A DNA stretch of 14,958 bases. Source: F2B08 sp046260445 (GTDB taxonomy: Bacteria > Actinomycetota > Actinomycetes > Actinomycetales > Dermatophilaceae). The translations under genes and the position numbers were made by a program. The stretch is taken from positions 1-14,958 of the forward strand of contig JBHEPF010000062.1 in assembly GCA_046260445.1 (NCBI GenBank), in the 5' to 3' direction. Of the stretch, positions 7,319 through 13,012 are shown piece by piece. The notes under the pieces are model-generated. The model was given only the letters and a program-made list of their open reading frames with translations, was not told the DNA's origin and did not search any database. The first letter of the stretch is position 1. Each line of letters begins with the position of its first letter.

Positions 7319-8529
7319 CAGCGGGGGCCGGCGGTTGCGGTCGTGAGGGCTGTCTCGATGAGACTCGGCAGCGCGTCGACGAACGTGTCGATCTGCGCAG
7401 CCGTGACGATGAGCGGTGGGGCGAGCCGGATGGCCGACGGTGTCACCGGGTTGACGATGAAACCCGCCTCTCTGGCAGCCGTCGCCACAGCGGGCGCGAT
7501 CTCGTCGTCGAGGGTGATGGCCCGGAGCAGACCCCGACCACGGACCTCCTGTATGCGGGGGTGCCGGAGGTCGGTGACAGCGGCGGCCAGGTGGTTCCCG
7601 ACTGCCACGGCGTGGGCGAGCAGACCGGCGGACTCGATCGCGTCCAGGACGGCGAGCCCCGCCGCCGCGGCGAGCGGGTTGCCGCCGAAGGTCGTGCCGT
7701 GCTGACCCGGGGTGAGCAGGCCGCGGACGTGGCCGCCGAAGGCGAGGACCGCCCCGATCGGCACACCACCGCCGAGACCCTTGGCCAGGGTCATCACGTC
7801 GGGCCGCAGGTCCGCAACGTCCTGGAACGCGAACCAGTCCCCCGTGCGACCGACGCCGGACTGGATCTCGTCGAGCACGAGCAGTGCGCCGGTGGCGTCG
7901 GCGACCTCGCGGGCGACGCGCAGGTAGTCCGGGTCCGCCGGGATGACGCCGCCCTCACCCTGGATGGGCTCGAGGACGATGGCGGCGGTCTGCTCCGTGA
8001 CCGCGGCACGCAGGGCGTCGGCGTCGTTGTAGGGGACGAAGGTGACCTGCGGGATGAGGGGCTCGAAGGGGGCCCGGTAGGCCTCCTTGCTCGTGAGCGC
8101 GAGGGCCCCGGTGGTGCGGCCGTGGAAGGAGCCGTTCGCTGCCACGAGGTGGGTTCGCCCGGTGCGTCGCGAGATCTTGATCGCGGCCTCGATGGCCTCG
8201 GCGCCGGAGTTGCAGAAGAACACGCCCGACCCCTCGGGTGCCCCGCTGAGGTCGAGGAGCCGCTCGGCGAGGGCGACCTGCGCGGGGGACGTGAAGAAGT
8301 TGGACAGGTGGAGCATCTCGCTCGCCTGCTTCGACACGGCCGCGACGAGCGCCGGGTGGTTGTGCCCGAGCGCGTTGACCGCGATCCCGCCGAGCAGGTC
8401 GAGGTAGCGCCGGCCGTCCGCGTCCCAGACGTAGCAGCCGTCACCACGGGTGAGGGCCAGCTGGGGCACTCCGAAGACGCCGATGAGGGAGCGGTCGTAG
8501 CGTGCCAGGAGGTCGCTCGACGCCGTCAT
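7318..8529 (-). CDS. argD: N-acetylornithine aminotransferase
   Basis: PLP-dependent class III aminotransferase that converts N-acetylglutamate semialdehyde to N-acetylornithine with glutamate as donor. The 403-residue protein has the usual size. The signatures are the substrate region YVWDADGRRYLDLLGGIAV-like (33-51), the PLP phosphate-binding NSGAEA (107-112), FHGRT (135-139), the LDEIQ motif with Asp220 and the Schiff-base lysine Lys250 in LAKGLGGGVPIGA. The ATG at 8529 overlaps the argB stop as ATGA. The reading frame stays open upstream through argB, but that extension has no family similarity. The codon for Ile in the RIQEVRG segment is the rare ATA, forced by a CGCATAC word. Confidence 0.97.
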   Translation of the reverse strand: MTASSDLLARYDRSLIGVFGVPQLALTRGDGCYVWDADGRRYLDLLGGIAVNALGHNHPALVAAVSKQASEMLHLSNFFTSPAQVALAERLLDLSGAPEGSGVFFCNSGAEAIEAAIKISRRTGRTHLVAANGSFHGRTTGALALTSKEAYRAPFEPLIPQVTFVPYNDADALRAAVTEQTAAIVLEPIQGEGGVIPADPDYLRVAREVADATGALLVLDEIQSGVGRTGDWFAFQDVADLRPDVMTLAKGLGGGVPIGAVLAFGGHVRGLLTPGQHGTTFGGNPLAAAAGLAVLDAIESAGLLAHAVAVGNHLAAAVTDLRHPRIQEVRGRGLLRAITLDDEIAPAVATAAREAGFIVNPVTPSAIRLAPPLIVTAAQIDTFVDALPSLIETALTTATAGPR

Positions 8530-9473
8530 GCCAGGTCCGTCGTCATCGCGGGTCTCTCCTCGGGGGCGTCGGGCAGGATCATCGTCCCGACCCCGGTGTC
8601 GGTGAACACCTCGAGCAGCAGCGAGTGCGGCACCCGCCCGTCGATGACGTGCGCCGCGGGGACTCCGCCCTCGACGGCGCGCACACAGGCCTCGAGCTTG
8701 GGGATCATGCCGGAGTCGACCGTCCCGAGCAGCTCGCGGGCGTGGCTGACCGGCAACCGGGTGAGGAGCGAGTCCCGGTCGGGCCAGCTCGCATAGATGC
8801 CTTCGACGTCGGTGAGGACGACGAGCTTGTCCGCACCGAGCGCGACGGCCAGGGCCGAGGCCGCGGTGTCGGCGTTGACGTTGAGGACCTGCCCGGGGTC
8901 GTCCAGGTCGGGGACGATGGTCGAGACCACGGGGATCCGCCCGGCCGAGAGGATGTCGTCGATCGCCGCCGGGTTGACCTCGGTGACGTCCCCGACGAGG
9001 CCGAGGTCGACCTCGACACCGTCTTCGAGCAGCCCCCGGCGTCGGCCGCCGAGGAGCCCGGCGTCCTCTCCCGAGAGGCCGACCGCGAGCGGTCCGTGGT
9101 GGTTGAGCAGACCGACGAGCTCTCGGCCGACCTGGCCCACGAGGACCATCCGGACGACGTCCATGGCCTCGGGGGTGGTGACCCGCAGGCCGCCCCGGAA
9201 CTCGCTCTCGATCCCGAGTCGGGTGAGCATCGACCCGATCTGCGGGCCGCCGCCGTGGACGACGACCGGCCGCAGCCCCGCATACCGCAGGAAGGCGACG
9301 TCCTGGGCGAAGGCGGACTTGAGGGCGTCGTCGGTCATCGCGTTGCCGCCGTACTTGACGACGACGAGCGAGCCGTGGAAGCGCTCCAGCCACGGCAGCG
9401 CCTCGATGAGGGTGGCCGCCTTGGCCTGCGCGTCGGCGAGGTGAGGGTGGCGGTCCACGCGGTCGTCGCTCAT
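8526..9473 (-). CDS. argB: N-acetylglutamate kinase
   Basis: Phosphorylates N-acetylglutamate, the second step and usual control point of the pathway. The 315-residue protein is an amino-acid kinase with KYGGNAM (40-46), the glycine loop VVHGGGPQ (71-78), NVNADTAA (198-205) and SGMIPK (254-259). An extended N-terminal helix precedes the kinase fold, and the C-terminal stretch PHSLLLEVFTDTGVGTM (282-298) is the kind seen in arginine-inhibited enzymes, so feedback inhibition by arginine is a reasonable inference. I choose the ATG at 9473 because it overlaps the argJ stop as ATGA and begins like other actinobacterial ArgB proteins; an in-frame start at 9527 would extend into argJ. Confidence 0.96.
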   Translation of the reverse strand: MSDDRVDRHPHLADAQAKAATLIEALPWLERFHGSLVVVKYGGNAMTDDALKSAFAQDVAFLRYAGLRPVVVHGGGPQIGSMLTRLGIESEFRGGLRVTTPEAMDVVRMVLVGQVGRELVGLLNHHGPLAVGLSGEDAGLLGGRRRGLLEDGVEVDLGLVGDVTEVNPAAIDDILSAGRIPVVSTIVPDLDDPGQVLNVNADTAASALAVALGADKLVVLTDVEGIYASWPDRDSLLTRLPVSHARELLGTVDSGMIPKLEACVRAVEGGVPAAHVIDGRVPHSLLLEVFTDTGVGTMILPDAPEERPAMTTDLA

Positions 9474-10621
9474 GTCGAGTACGCGCTGTTCTCGTGGACG
9501 TAGTCGTGAGTGAGGTCGTTCGTCCACACCGTCGCCGTCTCGCTGCCGGCGTGGAGGTCGATCCGGATGTGGACCTCACGGTCGGAGAGGTCGACGAGCG
9601 AACGGTCCTCGCCCACTCCCCCGGCCCGGCACACCTCGACTCCGTTGATGCTCACGTCGAGGTCGTCGGGCTCGAAGGCCGCCTCCGTGGTGCCGACCGC
9701 CGCGAGGATCCGGCCCCAGTTGGGGTCGCCTCCGAAGACGGCGCACTTGACGAGGTTGTTGCGGGCCACCGAGCGGGCCACCTCGAGCGCGTCATCGACG
9801 CTCGCCGCGTCGACCACCTCGATGGCGATGTCGTGATGGGCGCCCTCGGCGTCGGCGATGAGCCGGCGGGCCAGGGAGGCGCAGACCTCGGTGACGGCCG
9901 CGGTGAGGTCCTCTCGAGAGACGGGTATGCCGCTGGCGCCCGAGGCGAGGAGCAGGACGGTGTCGTTCGTCGACTGGCAGCCGTCGGAGTCGATCCGGTC
10001 GAAGGTGACCGCTGTCGCGGCGCGCAGTGCGGCGTCCAGGTCCTCGGGCTGGGTCACCGCGTCGGTGGTGACGACGACGAGCATCGTCGCGAGCGCCGGG
10101 GCGAGCATGCCGGCCCCCTTGGCCATCCCACCGACCGACCAGCCCTCCCTCGCGATGGCGGCCGTCTTCGGCACGGTGTCGGTCGTCATGATCGCCGTGG
10201 CCGCGTCCGGCCCGCCGTCCTCCCCGAGGGCCCCGGCGGCCGCGGTGATCCCTGCCTCGATCCGGTCCATCGGGAGCAGTTCGCCGATGAGGCCGGTGGA
10301 GCAGACGGCCACGTCGCCGGCGCTCACGTCGAGTGCCTCGGCGACGAGCTCTGCGGTGCGGTGGGTGTCCTGGAACCCCTGGGCTCCGGTGCAGGCGTTG
10401 GCCCCACCGCTGTTGAGGACGACCGCGTCCACCCGGCCGTCGACGAGGACCTGACGGCTCCACGTGACGGGAGCTGCGCAGACCCGGTTGCTCGTGAAGA
10501 CGCCGGCGGCGTGGTGGTCCGGCCCCAGGTTGCGCACGATCGCGAGGTCCGGCGTACCGGCGGCCTTGAGACCTGCCGTGACGCCGGCCGCGAGGAACCC
10601 CTTCGCGCCGGTGACGCTCAT
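9470..10621 (-). CDS. argJ: Glutamate N-acetyltransferase / ornithine acetyltransferase
   Basis: Transfers the acetyl group from N-acetylornithine to glutamate, recycling acetate in the pathway; some members also use acetyl-CoA. The 383-residue length fits the family. The proenzyme cleaves itself at the Ala178-Thr179 bond inside KGAGMLAPALATML, making Thr179 the nucleophile. Other marks are FTSNRV (42-47), VLNSGGANACTG (68-79) and the C-terminal NDLTHDYVHENSAYST. The ATG at 10621 gives the usual MSVT...GFLAAGV start and has a weak GCAGG 7 nt upstream. It does not overlap the ACT gene stop; instead a 20-codon open frame bridges the 59-nt gap. Confidence 0.95.
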   Translation of the reverse strand: MSVTGAKGFLAAGVTAGLKAAGTPDLAIVRNLGPDHHAAGVFTSNRVCAAPVTWSRQVLVDGRVDAVVLNSGGANACTGAQGFQDTHRTAELVAEALDVSAGDVAVCSTGLIGELLPMDRIEAGITAAAGALGEDGGPDAATAIMTTDTVPKTAAIAREGWSVGGMAKGAGMLAPALATMLVVVTTDAVTQPEDLDAALRAATAVTFDRIDSDGCQSTNDTVLLLASGASGIPVSREDLTAAVTEVCASLARRLIADAEGAHHDIAIEVVDAASVDDALEVARSVARNNLVKCAVFGGDPNWGRILAAVGTTEAAFEPDDLDVSINGVEVCRAGGVGEDRSLVDLSDREVHIRIDLHAGSETATVWTNDLTHDYVHENSAYST

Positions 10622-10680
10622 GGCGCGACCTGCAGGAGCAGGGACGGCGGGCCGGGGCGTGACGGTGTCGTGACGCTCAT
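10618..10680 (-). other. Possible 20-codon coupling leader before argJ
   Basis: An ATG at 10680 overlaps the stop of the ACT gene as ATGA and opens a 20-codon frame, MSVTTPSRPG...QVAP. Its own TGA stop overlaps the argJ ATG as ATGA. The first 11 nt, ATGAGCGTCAC, are repeated exactly at the argJ start. It could be a relay for translational coupling or simply the trace of a partial duplication of the argJ start. No protein function is proposed. Confidence 0.35.
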
Positions 10681-11087
10681 GACGGACCACCCAGCACGGG
10701 CGGGGTGACGAGGAACCCTTCACGACGCCAGATCCGCTCGGCCTCGTCGGCCTTGTCCACGGGGACGAGGATCCAGTCCGTCTCGTAGGTCGACGTCGTG
10801 AGGACGGTGATGCCCTTGGCTGCGAGCGGGTTCAGGATGCCGGTGAGGACCCCGACCATGGCGAAGTCGAGCGGGCCGGCGACCTCGAAGACGTGGAACG
10901 GCCCCTCGGTGCGGGTCCCGTCCGGGATGACGCGCTCGGGGCAGATGACCGAGGTCTCGGTGTCGGTGTGGGACACCGAGAAGATCACCGACCCCGAGCG
11001 CTCCCAGTCGACGTCGGTCCCGGGCGGGACCGAGGCCACGGCGTACGGGTCGGTGTGGTGGAGGATGTGCAGTCTCAGGGCGCTCAC
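10677..11087 (-). CDS. CASTOR-like ACT domain protein in the arginine operon
   Basis: A 136-residue soluble protein with no enzyme motifs. I place it in the bacterial ACT_7 / CASTOR-ACT-type family (COG3603-like) from the order of its signatures: DPYAVASVPPGT (13-24), IFSVSHTDTETSVIC (35-49), the GPLDFAMVGVLTGILNPLA stretch (71-89) and GITVLTTSTYETDWILVPV (92-110). ACT domains usually bind small ligands, often amino acids, in dimers or with enzymes. The GTG start overlaps the argC stop as GTGA, and the gene sits between argC and argJ, so an arginine-linked role is likely. Function is inferred; it might modulate ArgB, ArgJ or ArgC or sense arginine. An alternative is a housekeeping ACT protein carried along by chance. 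Confidence 0.85.
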   Translation of the reverse strand: MSALRLHILHHTDPYAVASVPPGTDVDWERSGSVIFSVSHTDTETSVICPERVIPDGTRTEGPFHVFEVAGPLDFAMVGVLTGILNPLAAKGITVLTTSTYETDWILVPVDKADEAERIWRREGFLVTPPVLGGPS

Positions 11088-12127
11088 GGGGCCACTCCAG
11101 CGAAGGGCAGCCCGGTGGTCTCGTCCCACCCGGCTGCGAGGTTGAGGCACTGCACGGCTGCGCCGGCCGTGCCCTTGGTCAGGTTGTCGATGGCGGCGAT
11201 CGCGATGACGCGGCCGGCATGCGGGTCGACGATCACCTGGACGAGGGCGCTGTTGCTGCCCACGACGCTCGCGGTACTCGGCCACATGCCCTCGGGGAGG
11301 AGGTGGACGAACGGCTCCGGCGCATACCGCTCGGCCCAGGCGGCACGGACCTGCTCTGGTCCGGCCCCGTCGGCGACGCGCGCGGTGCACGTCGCGAGGA
11401 TGCCCCTCGGCATCGGCGCGAGGGTCGGCGTGAACGAGACCTGGGCCCGGGCACCGGCCGCGCGGGTGAGGTTCTGCTCGATCTCGGGGGTGTGCCGGTG
11501 CCCGCCGCCGACGCCGTAGGGCGACATCGCTCCCATGACCTCCGAGCCGAGCAGCTGCGGCTTGCGGGACTTGCCCGCGCCGGAGGTGCCTGAGGCGGAG
11601 ACGATGGTGATGTCGGCTGGCTCGATGACGCCGGCCGCCAGGCCTGGAGCGAGCGCGAGCGACACCGCCGTCGGGTAGCAGCCGGGGACGGCGATGTGGC
11701 GGGCGCCTCGGAGCGAGTCGCGCTGGGCGGCGCCGCCGGCGAGGGCCAGCTCGGGCAGTCCGTAGGGCCAGTGCCCCGCGTAGTCGGTGTCGTAGAAGGC
11801 GGTCCATGCCGACTCGGCCTCGAGGCGGAAGTCGGCGCCGCAGTCGATGACGATGGCGTCCTCGTCGAGCTGCCCGACGAGCGCGGCCGAGTGACCGTGC
11901 GGGAGGGCGAGGAAGACGACGTCGTGTCCCTGCACGGACGCCGCCGTGGTGTCCTCGGTGACCCGGTCGGCCAGGGGCAGGAGATGGGGATGGATGGTGC
12001 CGAGCCGGGCGCCTGCGCTGCTTCCCGCTGTCAGCGCCCCGATCTCGATGTGCGGATGCTGCAGGAGCAGCCGGAGGATCTCACCGCCGGCATATCCGCT
12101 GGCCCCGATGACCGCTGCCTTCATCAC
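11084..12127 (-). CDS. argC: N-acetyl-gamma-glutamyl-phosphate reductase
   Basis: NADPH-dependent reduction of N-acetylglutamyl phosphate to the semialdehyde. The protein of 347 residues has the Rossmann motif VIGASGYAGGE (6-16), the catalytic cysteine Cys150 in VPGCYPTA, the GTSGAGKS region (180-187) and GGHRHTPEIEQN (208-219). The start could be GTG at 12127 or the adjacent ATG at 12124. No Shine-Dalgarno sequence is present. A TATAGT box ends 8 nt before the GTG, so transcription would begin at or within a few bases of the start codon and the mRNA is probably leaderless. It is the first gene of the arginine operon and its promoter overlaps a candidate ArgR operator. Confidence 0.96.
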   Translation of the reverse strand: MMKAAVIGASGYAGGEILRLLLQHPHIEIGALTAGSSAGARLGTIHPHLLPLADRVTEDTTAASVQGHDVVFLALPHGHSAALVGQLDEDAIVIDCGADFRLEAESAWTAFYDTDYAGHWPYGLPELALAGGAAQRDSLRGARHIAVPGCYPTAVSLALAPGLAAGVIEPADITIVSASGTSGAGKSRKPQLLGSEVMGAMSPYGVGGGHRHTPEIEQNLTRAAGARAQVSFTPTLAPMPRGILATCTARVADGAGPEQVRAAWAERYAPEPFVHLLPEGMWPSTASVVGSNSALVQVIVDPHAGRVIAIAAIDNLTKGTAGAAVQCLNLAAGWDETTGLPFAGVAP

Positions 12128-12152
12128 GCTGCATGACTATACATCATGCAGC
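12128..12152 (-). promoter_or_regulatory. ARG-box-like palindromic operator before argC
   Basis: A perfect inverted repeat with 9-bp arms GCTGCATGA / TCATGCAGC and a 7-nt centre. Within it, TGTATAGTCATGCA (minus strand, 12143-12130) fits the general ArgR site TGNAT-N4-ATNCA. Twenty bp further upstream, TGAATGACTGTGCT (12163-12150) has one good half-site, so a second weaker box is possible; ArgR hexamers usually bind paired boxes about two turns apart. The site covers the -10 box of argC, which suits repression, and argR is in the same operon. Confidence 0.8.
12136..12141 (-). promoter_or_regulatory. -10 box of the argC promoter
   Basis: TATAGT on the minus strand (12141-12136) matches the TATAAT consensus at five of six positions. 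The predicted start of transcription falls around 12130-12127, at the argC GTG. The -35 region is poor (ATGAAT at 17-nt spacing), which is common in actinobacterial promoters. The box lies inside the candidate ArgR palindrome. Confidence 0.65.
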
Positions 12153-12274
12153 ACAGTCATTCATGGCCTCCACCGGCGGTGTGCCGGATCGGAGACATGC
12201 GCGGGTCGAGCACACCGGGAAGATGGCCTTCGCCAGGACGTGGGCTGGATCGGGGACATCTGCGCCCTGGGCGC
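12153..12274. other. SDR-argC intergenic region, upstream part
   Basis: Non-coding as far as I can see. It contains an imperfect direct repeat, GGATCGGAGACAT at 12186-12198 and GGATCGGGGACAT at 12247-12259, and an 8-bp inverted repeat (12177-12184 with 12210-12217) whose 25-nt loop is too large and lacks a T-run for a standard terminator. It separates the pheT-SDR unit from the arginine operon. Confidence 0.5.
12186..12259. repeat. Imperfect 13-nt direct repeat in the argC upstream region
   Basis: Two copies of GGATCGG(A/G)GACAT, 12 of 13 identical, with a 61-bp offset. Both lie between the SDR stop and the argC promoter. They might be operator half-sites or a remnant of a mobile element end. 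I cannot distinguish these. Confidence 0.4.
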
Positions 12275-13012
12275 TCAGGCGAGCGGGTCGCTGCTCCCCC
12301 ACGGCTGGAGGACGAGCATCCGGTCCCCGTCGGCCAGGCCGTCCTGCGCTCGCGCACGCAGTGACGCCGGGGTGTCCAAGCCGGCGCGGACGAAGCGCCC
12401 GGACCAGGCATCGAGCTCACCGGCCGCGAAGGCGAGGACGAGCGCCGTGACGTCGGCGGGATCGGTCCACTCGCTGCGCCGGCGGTGCGCGACCATCGCC
12501 TCGGTCATGTCTGTGCGCACCACGCCCGGCATGAGGTCGAGGCACGGGATGCCGGCGCGATGCGTGGAGCCGGTCAGCCGCGCCAGGGCGGTCTTGCTGA
12601 GGTTGTATGCGGTGGCCACCTGCCCCGCCCTCAGCCCGGATCCGCTGTTGAGGTTGACCACCCGCAGTCCGTCGGTGCCTCCGCTGCGCTCGCGCAGCGC
12701 CCGGCCGACCGCCCACGTCATGAGGTATGCGCCGCGCACGTTGACCTCGACGGTGCGCCACCACTCCTCCGGGTCGGAGTCGAGGAGCGGCACCTCGGTG
12801 TCGATGACGCCTGCGTTGTTGACGAGGACGTCGATCCGGCCGTGCCGCTCGAGGACGTCGGAGACCCATGCCTGCACGGCATCCCGGTCCGTGACGGGGG
12901 CGACGGTGGTCGACCCCCGCTCCACCGCATACCCCAGCGTCTCGAGGGCGTCGGCGATGTGTCGGCCGATCCCCCGCGAGGCGCCCGTGACGATGGCGGC
13001 GCGCGGGTCCAT
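12275..13012 (-). CDS. Short-chain dehydrogenase/reductase, substrate unknown
   Basis: A 245-residue classical-type SDR. Seen in sequence: nucleotide-binding TGASRGIG (9-16), NNAG (65-68), catalytic Ser123, Tyr136 and Lys140 (LNSGSG...YNLSK) and the PGVVRT segment after the active site. It resembles 3-oxoacyl-ACP reductase-like SDRs, but the substrate cannot be told. Unusually, only about nine residues separate the second strand (GYAV) from VTDRDAV, where SDRs normally have about 20 to 35; the acidic or basic residue that selects NAD or NADP is not evident. The ATG overlaps the pheT stop by one base (TGATG), so it is co-transcribed with pheT. It has no obvious link to arginine. Confidence 0.88.
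   Translation of the reverse strand: MDPRAAIVTGASRGIGRHIADALETLGYAVERGSTTVAPVTDRDAVQAWVSDVLERHGRIDVLVNNAGVIDTEVPLLDSDPEEWWRTVEVNVRGAYLMTWAVGRALRERSGGTDGLRVVNLNSGSGLRAGQVATAYNLSKTALARLTGSTHRAGIPCLDLMPGVVRTDMTEAMVAHRRRSEWTDPADVTALVLAFAAGELDAWSGRFVRAGLDTPASLRARAQDGLADGDRMLVLQPWGSSDPLA

Noticed and set aside
8530..9579. Upstream extension of the argD frame across argB, giving a 753-codon frame
   Set aside because: The extension is low-complexity Arg/Pro/Gly-rich shadow sequence of argB; ArgD begins at the ATG coupled to the argB stop.
11088..11807. N-terminal extension of the ACT protein across argC
   Set aside because: The extension is an Arg/Pro-rich shadow of argC; the GTGA-coupled GTG at 11087 gives a protein of normal family size.
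12177..12217. 8-bp inverted repeat as terminator after the SDR gene
   Set aside because: The 25-nt loop and absence of a T-run make an intrinsic terminator unlikely.
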